A DNA stretch of 64,000 nt from Alteromonas sp. 5E99-2 (lineage in GTDB: Bacteria; Pseudomonadota; Gammaproteobacteria; Enterobacterales; Alteromonadaceae): positions 392,459 through 456,458 of the forward strand of contig NZ_JAFNJE010000001.1 in the NCBI RefSeq assembly GCF_017368475.1, written 5' to 3'. Within the stretch, counting starts at the first letter, position 1; each line of letters starts with the position of its first letter. Shown in pieces: positions 17,728-27,434 of the stretch. Below the pieces are notes generated by a model. The model was not told where the DNA came from. It did not search any database and saw nothing but the letters and a program-made list of their open reading frames with translations. Position numbers and translations under genes: made by a program.

Positions 17728-19311
17728 TCAATCCTTCGGCTTACTCGTTAAATTAAACGGAGTAGGCAGGTGTTTAATGTAATTAATCGTTTCGTCTAAA
17801 TCATTTCCATTAGAACTTACCCATTCTCCTTCATCAAATAGAGGCAAATTCATAACGTAATTGTTACCTGCAACCGAATAAACATTTGTGTCAACAATAG
17901 TCTTACCATCAAGAGTAATATTTCCATTGTCAGAAACAACCAGGTTACTGCTCCAAAAATGCACTGTTGATACAAGTTGCTTGAGTTGCTTCCCTGAATA
18001 TAGTCTCACCATTAAACTATTGCCAAAAGGTTGGATTGCGTAAATATCTCCCCAGGTTACGTCTCCCCCTTTCAATTCAGCTCGAACGCCACCTTCGTTC
18101 ATTACCCCTACGTCGGTTTTTAGACCATACCGATGAGAATCAGCAATAAAGGTTCCCAACGAATTTTGCTTTTCTACTGGTGAATATGAGTTTATAAATG
18201 TAGCTGTATAGCGCAATGCAAAGTTCGTCGCGGCCTTAACCAAAAGGTCAATTTTGTTCGTCTGTAGAGTTTCAGCTTCAGATAATGAATATGATGTATT
18301 GGCATCCAATTTGACAATTTTTGCAGACGCGTTTTCTACATCACCAGAGACCTTGTTTATCGTTAATTCTATATCTGCATATGCTCTACCTTTAGAATAA
18401 GCTTGTGTCACTAACAGCTTGTTTCCTGTATCAGTAGTCACATAGGCATTAGTAAAAAAGTGAGAATGGCCCGATACGACAAGATCGATGGAGTCAGGTA
18501 ATTTTTTAACAAACTGTCCAAAATGACTATTCAAAGGAATAAAATTGTCATCCTGAGTTTCTCCAGAATAATAGTTTGTGTTTGATTCATCACCATCATG
18601 AACAATCACAATGATCGTTTCTACACCTTTCTTTTGTAATACAGCAGCATACCGTTCTACCGCTTCAGTCTGATCGACAAAGACCAAATTATCAACAGTT
18701 CCTCGAGTCACCTCTACCGGAGTAGTATCAAGAGAGATACCAATGATACCTATACCTACACCGTTCACCTTTTGTATTGAGTACGGTTCGAGTAGCAATG
18801 AATTAGTGCTCTTATCAATTACATTAGCACTAAGTGTTTTATAATTTGCGCCCTGCCAATGAGTATCTAAAAAGGGGCCTTTTGCATGAATACCTCCATG
18901 TAACAAACGCAGCATTTCCTCACTGCCTTCATCAAATTCATGATTACCTGCAGTACCCAATACTTGGCATCGGAAAAGCCTATATTGTTGGCAATACGAA
19001 TTAATCAGATTTAGAAATTGGATTGACGGTTCATCTTGTAGCAAGGATGATTCTGCGGGGCTTGCTCCTACTTGATCACCTCCGTGTAAAATAAAAGTAG
19101 GACGCTGATCAGTTGCCAGTGATTGCAATAGCGCAGGTCCTAGCTGCTGCATGCCGCCCTCACCATCATCAGGTAAGACTTGGCCATGAAAATCATTAAT
19201 TCCAAGTACTTTTACAACAAAGGTATCGTTAGATTCTGTTGTGTGTGTTCTCGAGCAAGCGGCAAAGAGCAAGCATAGAAAAAAGCTCGCACAAAGGTAT
19301 TTATTATTCAT
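17728..19311 (-). CDS. bifunctional metallophosphatase/5'-nucleotidase lipoprotein
   Basis: Exported 5'-nucleotidase (UshA-like), 527 aa, that would dephosphorylate nucleotides in the periplasm. A lipoprotein signal ends at FAAC (Cys19). The metallophosphatase motifs appear in order: NDFHG, GGDQVGASPAES, GNHEFDEGSEE, VHDGDE and SGHSHF. The C-terminal 5'-nucleotidase domain follows, with NSLGTFIADSHRYG, NEGGVRAELKGGDVTWGDIYAIQPFGNSLM. The unknown 372-aa gene follows 9 bases later. Confidence 0.88.
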   Translation of the reverse strand: MNNKYLCASFFLCLLFAACSRTHTTESNDTFVVKVLGINDFHGQVLPDDGEGGMQQLGPALLQSLATDQRPTFILHGGDQVGASPAESSLLQDEPSIQFLNLINSYCQQYRLFRCQVLGTAGNHEFDEGSEEMLRLLHGGIHAKGPFLDTHWQGANYKTLSANVIDKSTNSLLLEPYSIQKVNGVGIGIIGISLDTTPVEVTRGTVDNLVFVDQTEAVERYAAVLQKKGVETIIVIVHDGDESNTNYYSGETQDDNFIPLNSHFGQFVKKLPDSIDLVVSGHSHFFTNAYVTTDTGNKLLVTQAYSKGRAYADIELTINKVSGDVENASAKIVKLDANTSYSLSEAETLQTNKIDLLVKAATNFALRYTATFINSYSPVEKQNSLGTFIADSHRYGLKTDVGVMNEGGVRAELKGGDVTWGDIYAIQPFGNSLMVRLYSGKQLKQLVSTVHFWSSNLVVSDNGNITLDGKTIVDTNVYSVAGNNYVMNLPLFDEGEWVSSNGNDLDETINYIKHLPTPFNLTSKPKD

Positions 19312-19545
19312 AGTTGAAATAGATTAAAATGGTTGCAATCATTTATATTAATGCAATCTCCCCCTCCTCTTCAATTCATCTATTCGTTTATCGAAGCAAA
19401 TAAAAGACTGAAGTGAAGATATCTGCGCATTATTAGCTAATTTAGTACGAATAAGCTTGCTCATTCACCGCTAATCTGATGTGATTAGTCTGATAAGCTC
19501 AGTGTCGAATAATAACTCAAAAGAGCAATGTAGGAGTAATTAGGT

Positions 19546-20196
19546 TTGGTAGCAATTTCAATGAAAAAATCTTTGGCCCACCAGCCTCTGTTAAGAGCCT
19601 TGTGCTTTATCATCGCTTTCTTTTCTTTTTCAACTATTGCCAGCCAAGTTAGTGACAATAACAGCGGCTTTGCAGACGCAATCCACTTCCCTGATTCAAC
19701 AACGCCTCCTCTGAAACTCACAGGCCAAACAATAAGAAAAAAGTACCTACTCGATATCTATCGAATAGCCCATTATAGTGATATCGATTTCGAAGAAGCT
19801 TCATCTTTGAACGTTTATCAACACATATTAACTGAACCTGCAAACAAACAAATCTCTCTCATTTTTCAGCGCTCATTAAGTGCCAAGCAAATACAAAATG
19901 CACTAACAAAAGGAGTAAAATTTAATTGTGAAGGTGATGAAGAAGAACTAGTCGCACCAGATTTAGAAAAATTCCGACAAGCCATTAAACAGGATGTAGC
20001 AAAAAACGATAAATTCTCACTTCGGTGGACAAAAGAAGGCCACCTATTAGCCTTTTTCCAAAATGAACTTGTTGGCACATTTGATAGCCCATTACTCGCA
20101 AGGCTTCTGTGGAGCATGTGGTTTGGTGAAAAGGCAATTGTGCAACGCAAAGAACTAATAATAAAACTAAATGATGCTAACAGCAGCACACAGTAA
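19546..20196 (+). CDS. secreted chalcone-isomerase-like protein
   Basis: Exported protein of 216 aa. After an N-terminal signal region (hydrophobic LLRALCFIIAFFSFSTIAS), it contains PPLKLTGQTIRKKYLLDIYRIAHY, the first strands of the bacterial chalcone-isomerase-like (Chalcone_3) fold. It ends with SPLLARLLWSMWFGEKAIV, the closing helix of that family. Bacterial members are periplasmic and have no demonstrated flavonoid activity. The TTG at 19546 has TAGGAG about 9 bases upstream; an ATG at 19561 (MKKSLAHQ...) is the alternative. It begins a tight three-gene set with the RhlA-like hydrolase and the cupin/JmjC protein. Confidence 0.78.
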   Translation: MVAISMKKSLAHQPLLRALCFIIAFFSFSTIASQVSDNNSGFADAIHFPDSTTPPLKLTGQTIRKKYLLDIYRIAHYSDIDFEEASSLNVYQHILTEPANKQISLIFQRSLSAKQIQNALTKGVKFNCEGDEEELVAPDLEKFRQAIKQDVAKNDKFSLRWTKEGHLLAFFQNELVGTFDSPLLARLLWSMWFGEKAIVQRKELIIKLNDANSSTQ

Positions 20197-20214
20197 CTCA
20201 GGTAGTAAAAAATA

Positions 20215-21024
20215 ATGAAAATAATAAAAGGTGAATTACGATTATGTCGTTTTTTGGTTCCCTATCGAATTTATGGAGAGGCAAAAGAAACAATCGTATG
20301 TATTAGCGGGGCAAAACAAACTATGGCTGCATGGCGTAGTTTCATCACCCATTTCGTTCCTGATTATTCTGTCGTTGTATTTGATTTGCCTGGCCAAGGA
20401 AGAGCTAGCTTTGTAACTGGAGAGCCAGCAATCTCTTTTGACGATCAGCAAAAAATATTGCTTGAAGTCATAGACAAAACAAACCGCAATGGCAAAGTCA
20501 TTTTGGCTGCAGCATCTTGGGGTACTATCATTTCTGCTGCAGTTGCAGCAAAACATCCAGACCTTATTTCTAAAATGATTTTAGGCAGCTTTGGCGTTAA
20601 ACCCAATAGAGAAGTATTAGCCTTAATAAAAGAAGGTAAACGCTTATACGATGAAGGTCGAGCAGATGAAATTGCATCGCTAATGATATCTGGATTTGGA
20701 CAACACATATCTGAATGCCAAAAACGTCAGATGATTAATCAATTTGGAAACATGACCGAAGATGAGTTTGTGAGTTTTGCTAATCACTGTGAATTTGTTG
20801 AGCAAGCTAATCACATCGAAGAGTTTGTGGATTTATCTAATATCGGCGCAAAGACACTGATTATCAGCGGTGAATATGACGCGATACTCGATCATAAGGG
20901 CATTCAAAAAGCGTCCACTCAAATCCCAGATTGTGAATACAAATTAGTAGAAGGCGCTGGGCACTTCCTACATTGGGAAAGACCCGAAATCTTAACTACG
21001 TATCGCGAATTTCTAACCGCTTAA
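20215..21024 (+). CDS. alpha/beta hydrolase, RhlA-like
   Basis: Cytoplasmic alpha/beta hydrolase of 269 aa. The nucleophile elbow is ASWGT (Ser, about residue 102). The acid region is LIISGEYDAI (Asp), and the C-terminal catalytic His is in EGAGHFLHWE. The FDLPGQGRAS segment, the ASWG elbow and the GAGHFLHWE end resemble RhlA, the enzyme making 3-hydroxyalkanoyloxyalkanoates from acyl-ACP for rhamnolipids. The resemblance is by eye, and no rhamnosyltransferase gene is nearby. It lies 18 bases after the chalcone-isomerase-like gene and 22 bases before the cupin/JmjC gene. Confidence 0.75.
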   Translation: MKIIKGELRLCRFLVPYRIYGEAKETIVCISGAKQTMAAWRSFITHFVPDYSVVVFDLPGQGRASFVTGEPAISFDDQQKILLEVIDKTNRNGKVILAAASWGTIISAAVAAKHPDLISKMILGSFGVKPNREVLALIKEGKRLYDEGRADEIASLMISGFGQHISECQKRQMINQFGNMTEDEFVSFANHCEFVEQANHIEEFVDLSNIGAKTLIISGEYDAILDHKGIQKASTQIPDCEYKLVEGAGHFLHWERPEILTTYREFLTA

Positions 21025-21046
21025 GATTGGGTTGTAGTCTTTTTAT

Positions 21047-21913
21047 ATGACGAAATCTGAACTAGATCTTCAACCCGTCGACAGCGTTGAGACAATCGAG
21101 TACGCCGAATTTCAAGAGCACTATTTTCGGCCGTTAAAACCTCTTGTCATTAAAACGTTGTCGGCCACATGGCCTGCAACTCATCGCTGGAGTCCTGAGT
21201 TTTTTAAAAACGAACACGGACATAACAAAGTAACAGTTTACGATAAAAGTTTTGTCACTCCAGGAAAAGGTTATATGGGCGGCAGCCAGCAAATCACTTT
21301 GGCTGAGTATATTGATAAAATCCTTACCACCCGCCAAGACTTACGTTTATTTCTTTATAACATCACCTCTCATATTCCTGAACTCTTAAACGACATTCAG
21401 TTACCCTCAATCGCTAAAGGTTTTTCCAAAAAGTTTGTTTTTATGTTTTTTGGTTGCCAAGACTCTGTGACACAAATGCATTTTGATATAGACATGTCTC
21501 ATGTTTTTCATACCGCCTTATATGGAAGAAAAACGGTGACTTTATTTGCCTATGACCAAAGTACAGCATTACACCGAACACCTTTCACATGCAGAAGCTA
21601 TGTTGATGTGGATAACCCAGATTTTGATACTTATCCAGGTTTAAAAAAAGTAAAAGGTTTAAAAGTTACGCTAGAGCCGGGAGATACTTTATTTATTCCT
21701 AGCGGATATTGGCATCATATGGTGTATGACGAAGCTGGCTATGCCTTGTCTCTAAGGTGCAGTAATTCGAGCTTAAAAAGTAAGCTACACGGTGCATATA
21801 ATTTAACACTTATGCAATCAGTAGATAGGTTAATGAATTATGTTATTCCTACTCGCTGGCATAAATGGAAACAAAATAAAGCAAAAATTGATTATTTTAA
21901 AAGCGAAAATTAG
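21047..21913 (+). CDS. JmjC / cupin-8 family 2-oxoglutarate-type oxygenase
   Basis: Protein of 288 aa with a double-stranded beta-helix of the cupin_8/JmjC type. The iron-binding HxD is in TQMHFDIDMSHV and the distal His in FIPSGYWHHMVYDEAG, each within recognisable context (SYVDVDNPD, LEPGDTLFIPSG). Related proteins hydroxylate proteins or small molecules using 2-oxoglutarate and Fe(II); the substrate here is unknown. It is third in an apparent operon with the chalcone-isomerase-like and RhlA-like genes. Those partners suggest a small-molecule or lipid role, but this is inference. Confidence 0.8.
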   Translation: MTKSELDLQPVDSVETIEYAEFQEHYFRPLKPLVIKTLSATWPATHRWSPEFFKNEHGHNKVTVYDKSFVTPGKGYMGGSQQITLAEYIDKILTTRQDLRLFLYNITSHIPELLNDIQLPSIAKGFSKKFVFMFFGCQDSVTQMHFDIDMSHVFHTALYGRKTVTLFAYDQSTALHRTPFTCRSYVDVDNPDFDTYPGLKKVKGLKVTLEPGDTLFIPSGYWHHMVYDEAGYALSLRCSNSSLKSKLHGAYNLTLMQSVDRLMNYVIPTRWHKWKQNKAKIDYFKSEN

Positions 21914-22176
21914 TAATTCCTGTCTTATTACGTACAAAACACAGTCTATTCAATCACTTAAAAATGTAACTTATCGCTGTTGGTACTGTTAATTTTTAAC
22001 AAAATACATTGACACAATCTCCATTCAGGCATTTAATTCGAATAGAAATACCATCAATAATCTATTTTTAAGATTAAACAAATCTAAATAATAGATTATG
22101 GATAATAGAAAATTTCTCCTATAGTTATTCTTGAAATGAGTTTTTTACGTTTTATTTACGTCTAAGGACAATACAC

Positions 22177-24435
22177 ATGAACATAATAAAAATATTTAAA
22201 GTTTCTGCTGTGGCGAGCGTCGTCGCATTAACTTTATCTCAAAACGTCATCGCTGCGGGTCATCATCATGAAAAAGCCGCTATCGGAATGGGGACAGTTG
22301 CTCCTAACAAAGCAAAAAGTAACTTATTTTGGTGGCCTGAGTCACTAGATTTGAGTCCGCTGAGAGATCATGACAAACGCTCTAATCCTTTCGGAGACGA
22401 TTTCAGTTATGAAGCCGCCTTCGCACAACTTGATGTTGATGCAGTAAAAGCTGACATCGATAAAGTGCTTACTGAATCTCAAGATTGGTGGCCAGCCGAT
22501 TATGGTAACTATGGCCCGTTCTTTATTCGTATGGCTTGGCATGCTGCAGGTACATACAGAACCTATGATGGTCGCGGTGGTGCTGGCGGTGGCCAACAAC
22601 GCTTTAACCCGCTTAACAGCTGGCCGGACAATGTGAGCTTAGATAAGGCTCGTCGTTTACTATGGCCAATCAAACAAAAGTACGGTGAACTGATTTCATG
22701 GGGTGACCTTATTGTTCTTGCCGGTAATACTGCACTAGAAAATATGGGCTTCGAAACCTATGGTTTTGCCGCTGGTCGCGATGATGATTGGGAACCTGAT
22801 CTAGTGTATTGGGGACCAGAAGTAGAAATGCTTGCAAGTGACCGACGAGATGCTGACGGCAACCTTCAAAAACCCCTTGCTGCCGTTCACCAAGGATTGA
22901 TTTACGTAAACCCTGAAGGTCCGGGCGGCGTTCCAGATCCACTAGCATCAGCTCAAAGTATTCGTGAATCATTTGGCCGTATGGCGATGAACGATGAAGA
23001 AACCTTTGCTCTTATTGCTGGCGGACACACTTTTGGTAAAGCCCACGGTGCGCATAAGCCTGATGAGTGTGTTGGCGCAGAACCTGGTGCTGCCGGTGTT
23101 GAACAGCAAGGTTTAGGTTGGGAAAACAAATGTGGTAAAGGCCACTCAGAAGATACAATAACCAGTGGTCTTGAAGGCTCTTGGACGCAAGCTCCGACTC
23201 GTTGGACGTCTTTATATTTGGCGAACTTGTTAAACAACGAATGGGAAAAAACTCGTTCTCCTGCTGGCCATATTCAATGGGAAGCTAAAGGCGGAGCATT
23301 GAAAAATTCAGCTCCCGATGCTCACGTAAAGGGCAAATTCACTTCACCAATTATGTTTACAACGGATATAGCGTTAAAAGCAGATCCTGAGTACAGAAAA
23401 ATTGCAGAGCGCTTCTTAGCGGATCCTTCTGAATATCAAAAGGCATTTGCTAAAGCATGGTTCAAGCTCACTCACCGTGATATGGGACCTCGTGCGAACT
23501 ACATTGGCGATGACTTCCCTGAAGAAACATTAATTTGGCAAGACCCAATTGATCCATCAGGATTTAAACCTCTGAAAGCCAAAGACATTGCTAAGTTGAA
23601 AAAGCAAATTCTAGCATCAGACTTAAGTGTTCAAGAACTTGTAAGAGTCGCTTGGGGTGCAGCGGCATCTTATCGTGATTCAGATATGCGCGGCGGTGCA
23701 AATGGTGCAAGAATCGCACTTGCTCCTCAGAAAGATTGGGCTGTGAACAATCCTGCTGAAGTGCAAAAAGTAATCGCTGTTTTAGAAGGTATCCAAAGTG
23801 ACTTTAATACTAAGCGCAAAGGTATCTCTCTTGCTGATCTAATCGTACTCGGTGGTGCTAGCGCCATTGAAAAAGCGGCGAAAGATGCCGGCTTTGACGT
23901 AACGGTTCCATTTGCTCAAGGTCGTGGAGACGCAACGCAAGCGCAAACTGATGAACTATCTTTCTCTCACTTAGAAGTGGAAGTAGACGGTTTCAGAAAC
24001 TTCTATAAAGAAGGTTATTATTTATCGCCAACACAAGCGCTAGTGAATAAAGCGGATCAACTAGCCCTAACTGTACCTGAAATGACGGTATTAGTCGGCG
24101 GTATGCGAGCACTTGGTGCAAATACTGATGGAAGCGATTTAGGCGTTCTGACAGACAAGCCTGGAACACTTACTAACGACTTCTTTGTAAACTTGTTAGA
24201 TATGTCTACTAAATGGCAAAAAACTGACTCGGGTTACACATATGAAGGCGTCGATCGCGCTACAGGTAAAGTGGTTTATACCGCAACCCCAGTAGATTTG
24301 ATTTTTGGCTCTAGCTCGGAACTTAGAGCAGTTGCTGAAGTTTACGCTTTTGATAGCTCAAAAGAGCGGTTTGTGAATGACTTCGTAAACGCATGGGCTA
24401 AAGTCATGCAAAACGATCGCTTTGACATTAAATAA
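22177..24435 (+). CDS. katG: catalase-peroxidase with signal peptide (periplasmic KatG)
   Basis: Bifunctional haem catalase-peroxidase, 752 aa, that removes H2O2. Residues 1-27 form a signal peptide ([20 protein letters not shown]...AAG), pointing to a periplasmic enzyme rather than the usual cytoplasmic KatG. Catalytic residues read as Arg118, Trp121 and His122 in [10 protein letters not shown], and proximal His284 in [10 protein letters not shown]. Spacing places the Trp121-Tyr243-Met269 adduct residues correctly against the known KatG positions. Two haem-peroxidase-like halves are present, the second lacking haem ligands as is normal. The ATG is preceded by AAGGACA. No OxyR or PerR site was clear in the 263-base gap upstream. 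Confidence 0.95.
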   Translation: MNIIKIFKVSAVASVVALTLSQNVIAAGHHHEKAAIGMGTVAPNKAKSNLFWWPESLDLSPLRDHDKRSNPFGDDFSYEAAFAQLDVDAVKADIDKVLTESQDWWPADYGNYGPFFIRMAWHAAGTYRTYDGRGGAGGGQQRFNPLNSWPDNVSLDKARRLLWPIKQKYGELISWGDLIVLAGNTALENMGFETYGFAAGRDDDWEPDLVYWGPEVEMLASDRRDADGNLQKPLAAVHQGLIYVNPEGPGGVPDPLASAQSIRESFGRMAMNDEETFALIAGGHTFGKAHGAHKPDECVGAEPGAAGVEQQGLGWENKCGKGHSEDTITSGLEGSWTQAPTRWTSLYLANLLNNEWEKTRSPAGHIQWEAKGGALKNSAPDAHVKGKFTSPIMFTTDIALKADPEYRKIAERFLADPSEYQKAFAKAWFKLTHRDMGPRANYIGDDFPEETLIWQDPIDPSGFKPLKAKDIAKLKKQILASDLSVQELVRVAWGAAASYRDSDMRGGANGARIALAPQKDWAVNNPAEVQKVIAVLEGIQSDFNTKRKGISLADLIVLGGASAIEKAAKDAGFDVTVPFAQGRGDATQAQTDELSFSHLEVEVDGFRNFYKEGYYLSPTQALVNKADQLALTVPEMTVLVGGMRALGANTDGSDLGVLTDKPGTLTNDFFVNLLDMSTKWQKTDSGYTYEGVDRATGKVVYTATPVDLIFGSSSELRAVAEVYAFDSSKERFVNDFVNAWAKVMQNDRFDIK

Positions 24436-24465
24436 TGTTTTAGCATTTACTTACTAGTCATTAAA

Positions 24466-24500
24466 AACTTCCTCTGTGGCAACACATTGGGAGTTTTTTT
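24466..24500 (+). terminator. rho-independent terminator after katG
   Basis: Stem AACTTCC (24466-24472) pairs with GGGAGTT (24489-24495) around an inner TGTG-GCAA-CACA hairpin. It is followed by a run of T, and lies 31 bases past the katG stop codon. Confidence 0.75.
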
Positions 24501-24609
24501 ATTTCTAAATCCCATAAAACATTAGGAATGTGCCTAGTTTATAAAAATTCACCTTTAACTCATTGTAAAATTCCAACACAATGTTTTTTTTTGCGTCGCT
24601 AGAGGGTTT

Positions 24610-26898
24610 ATGAAGTTATTTGGTCGTATTGTTATATGGAGCTTTGCCATTGTTATCGCTCTTGGTTTATTGGTTTGGGCTCTCTCCCCCGTTGTTTCTC
24701 GCCCAATCATTGGGAATATATTAAAAGACAAAGGTCTTGTACTTCATGAAGACAGTTCAATTCGCCTAAACCCTTTTCGTTCTCGACTCACAATATCGAA
24801 TTTATCTTGGTTGCAAAAAGACAACACCGTTTTCGAACTCGACACCTTGGCAGTAGATTATAGCTTGTGGAAAGCTGTTTTCGCTAAAGTGCACATAAAT
24901 GAAATATTTATCGAAGGGGTGTATGCTCACGTAAAACAATCTGACAACGTATTATCTGTTTTAGGTATTATGCTCAATGAAGAAGCAAAACAAGATGATG
25001 CAATTACTGATGAAGCAAACACAACGAATACCAGTGATACTAGTGAAATAGCCATAGATGTAGCACTTGTTAAGGCAACATTTAAAGATATTCATTTAGA
25101 ATATGAAGCTGAATTGCAAAATCATAATATTGGAATAAACCTTTTTGAAATAAATGATGTCGCATTTGACGGAACTCATTTTTCACTAAATAGCTCGGCC
25201 AATATCACATTTTCATCATCCATATCTGATGCCGATATCAATTTTAATTTTGCCACATCTCTAGTATTAAAAGGCAGTTTGGGTGACGTAATTCACGCAG
25301 AGTTAGGCGATTTAACCACTGAATTTTCAAATCTCTCATATAAAGACAAAGACTACCAAGCAACATTAGGTTTATTTGAAGTAAATGTACCCGAAGCGTC
25401 GGCCTCTATTGGCGATGATATTCAAGTCTCTAGCTTAGTTAGCGTTGAAATGAGTAGCCTAAGTGCTCAACATACTGGCGGTATTACACTGGCTAAAATC
25501 AGTGCACTTCAGTTACCCCAATTGATAGTTAACAATACAAACAATGTTGTTTCAGCTAAATGGGATTCATTTGTCATAGATGAATCTCAATTTTTAGTGG
25601 ATTCAGATAATCAACAAATGGCGTCGTTTAAAGCGCTCTCCTTTAATCAGTTCTCTGGCGAATTCGACCTCAATAAAGGTGTTTCGGATCTATCTTTGGA
25701 TACTGTGGCACTAGACCAACTTATTGCAAATATAACCGTGGACCAATCTGGTAGTATTGCTGCCATTGACGCTATATCAGCGACTGAACCTGACAACGAC
25801 AACCAAGCAGAAGCAGAAGCAGAAGCAGAAGCAGAAAATAATACAGATGAAAAAGTAAAGGATAGTGTTTTCTTTAACGTCAATACAATCGCTTTAACTT
25901 CACCAGCAAAAATTCATTTTGAAGACCAGTCAATAAGCCCACTATTTGACAAAAATATCGAAATATCGACCCTATCCATAGACAATATCAATAACAAAGA
26001 TAACAACGAATCTGCTGAGTTTTTACTTTCTTTGAAAGACGAAGATTACTTTAGCTATCAAATTGATGGAAGTGCTCAGCCCTTTGGCGAAAAACTAAAT
26101 TTGATACTTAACAGTAATATAAAAGAGCTCGCTGTTCACGAAGTGTCACCTTATTTACATACCGCATTAGGTTTTGGCGTTGAAGCCGGTCAATTAGATT
26201 CAGAGGCCAGTATTACAGTCGCAGACAATGCTCTCGATGGAACACTAAAGCTGAATTTACGAGGCGCAACATTCACTTCGAATAAGGCAAAAGAGGAAGA
26301 CGAATTAGATATGGTCGGCCAAGCAGCAATCCCACTGAATGTTGCATTAGGTATGCTAAAAGACAATGACGGTAATATAAATTTAACCATTCCAGTCAAT
26401 GGTGACGTAGACGACCCCAGCTTTGGAGTGCAATACATAATTGGTTTAGTAGTGAAAAAAGCAGTAATGAACCAAACTAAAAAACACCTTATCAATACCT
26501 TCGTTCCTTACGGGCAAATTTTAAGTATTGCTTATTCTGCTGGTACTTACGCACTTAAAGTCCGTTTTGAAGATTTAGTGTATGAACCAAAGCAAACTGC
26601 ACTCAATGAATCGCAATTAACCTTTGTTGACCAGTTTGTCGCATTAATGGAAAAGAAACCGGACATCCAAGTTAACGTATGCCCCATAGCTTCAACCTCG
26701 GAGCTCGATGAAACCATAGGAAAAGAAACAATAACTAAAGATCAAAAGCAACGTTTGGTTGAAATAGCAAAAGAACGAGGCGATGAATTTAAACGCCAAG
26801 TCACCGAACAAGGAGTTGATTCAGCGCGAATACTATTGTGTAGTCCTGAAATAGATTTTAGCCAGAAGAGTTTACCTAGAATATCACTATCAGTTTAA
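24610..26898 (+). CDS. DUF748/AsmA-like envelope protein
   Basis: Protein of 762 aa with a single N-terminal membrane anchor (about residues 7-28). The long periplasmic region has the AsmA/DUF748 layout: IIGNILKDKGLVLHEDSSIRLNPFRSRLTISNLSW at the start and DGNINLTIPVNGDVDDPSFGVQYIIG before the end. The last 100 residues look like an additional folded piece. DUF748 proteins belong to the AsmA clan (envelope lipid-transport or assembly proteins); no enzyme activity is expected. A low-complexity Ala-Glu run (about residues 400-410) is encoded by five GCAGAA repeats. Confidence 0.75.
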   Translation: MKLFGRIVIWSFAIVIALGLLVWALSPVVSRPIIGNILKDKGLVLHEDSSIRLNPFRSRLTISNLSWLQKDNTVFELDTLAVDYSLWKAVFAKVHINEIFIEGVYAHVKQSDNVLSVLGIMLNEEAKQDDAITDEANTTNTSDTSEIAIDVALVKATFKDIHLEYEAELQNHNIGINLFEINDVAFDGTHFSLNSSANITFSSSISDADINFNFATSLVLKGSLGDVIHAELGDLTTEFSNLSYKDKDYQATLGLFEVNVPEASASIGDDIQVSSLVSVEMSSLSAQHTGGITLAKISALQLPQLIVNNTNNVVSAKWDSFVIDESQFLVDSDNQQMASFKALSFNQFSGEFDLNKGVSDLSLDTVALDQLIANITVDQSGSIAAIDAISATEPDNDNQAEAEAEAEAENNTDEKVKDSVFFNVNTIALTSPAKIHFEDQSISPLFDKNIEISTLSIDNINNKDNNESAEFLLSLKDEDYFSYQIDGSAQPFGEKLNLILNSNIKELAVHEVSPYLHTALGFGVEAGQLDSEASITVADNALDGTLKLNLRGATFTSNKAKEEDELDMVGQAAIPLNVALGMLKDNDGNINLTIPVNGDVDDPSFGVQYIIGLVVKKAVMNQTKKHLINTFVPYGQILSIAYSAGTYALKVRFEDLVYEPKQTALNESQLTFVDQFVALMEKKPDIQVNVCPIASTSELDETIGKETITKDQKQRLVEIAKERGDEFKRQVTEQGVDSARILLCSPEIDFSQKSLPRISLSV
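25807..25836 (+). repeat. GCAGAA hexanucleotide repeat, five copies
   Basis: Five perfect tandem copies of GCAGAA inside the DUF748-like gene encode Ala-Glu repeats. The unit is a multiple of three, so copy-number changes alter protein length but keep the frame. Confidence 0.9.
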
Positions 26899-27002
26899 GG
26901 CTAAAAACAACATAATAATTTGAAACTGTTATAACCAACGCCTTTGCTGTAATGCAAATGTGTTGGTTAACTCAAAATTGTTAAAATAGGAAGGTTAAAT
27001 TC

Positions 27003-27179
27003 TTATTCTTCGTGTCTGTGCTTCTTCAAAAAATCTCTAATAAAGTGCCTAATTTCTCTAGCAGCACTAGTATCTAATTCGTCACATAAATCCACAAACT
27101 CGTCTCTTTCTTCTTTTTTTATACGAATAATGAGTTGGCTATTTTTCTTCGTATCTTTTTTATCGTTCACTTTAGACAT
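27003..27179 (-). CDS. small ribbon-helix-helix (Arc/CopG-type) DNA-binding protein
   Basis: 58-aa ORF found by translating the minus strand. It has a short basic N-terminus (MSKVNDKKDTKKNSQ), a beta-strand LIIRIK, a helix EERDEFVDLCDEL, a turn DTSAAREIRHFI and a final helix RDFLKKHRHEE. This matches the ribbon-helix-helix fold, where the strand pairs in a dimer and reads the major groove. AAGAAG lies about 7 bases before the ATG. It is transcribed away from the TonB-C-domain gene at 27435. The intervening promoter region carries two GTATATAC palindromes, which could be its operators (inference). Confidence 0.65.
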   Translation of the reverse strand: MSKVNDKKDTKKNSQLIIRIKKEERDEFVDLCDELDTSAAREIRHFIRDFLKKHRHEE

Positions 27180-27250
27180 GCATAAACTTCTTAATCAGCA
27201 CTGCAATTCACTATTAAAAACAAACCAGCGCTATAGTTAGTATTTATATT

Positions 27251-27258
27251 GTATATAC
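27251..27258. promoter_or_regulatory. GTATATAC palindrome, copy 1
   Basis: First copy of the palindrome within the shared 11-bp string ATTGTATATAC (27248-27258). It lies 72 bases upstream of the RHH gene start codon. A candidate operator for the RHH protein; binding is untested. Confidence 0.4.
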
Positions 27259-27318
27259 ACATACTTACATCACTAATGTTACACTTTTATGTCTACGAGA
27301 TGAAAAGTTAATTAAAAT

Positions 27319-27346
27319 TTGACAAAAGTAATTCATTGTATATACT
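27319..27346 (+). promoter_or_regulatory. strong sigma-70-like promoter with palindrome over -10
   Basis: TTGACA (27319-27324) and TATACT (27341-27346), spaced by 16 bases, form a near-consensus sigma-70 promoter pointing at the TonB-C-domain gene. The second GTATATAC palindrome (27338-27345) covers most of the -10 box, so a repressor bound there would block RNA polymerase. Confidence 0.6.
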
Positions 27347-27434
27347 TTAAATATGCATCAGATACTCAAAGTATCTCAGTTGCAAAAATTAAAATTTTTT
27401 ACTGACTATATAAGCGTCAGAATTGGGAGTAAGT

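Noticed and set aside
21914..22176. OxyR or PerR site upstream of katG
   Set aside because: The gap is AT-rich with several ATAG and CTAT words, but no spaced set matches the OxyR tetranucleotide pattern well enough.
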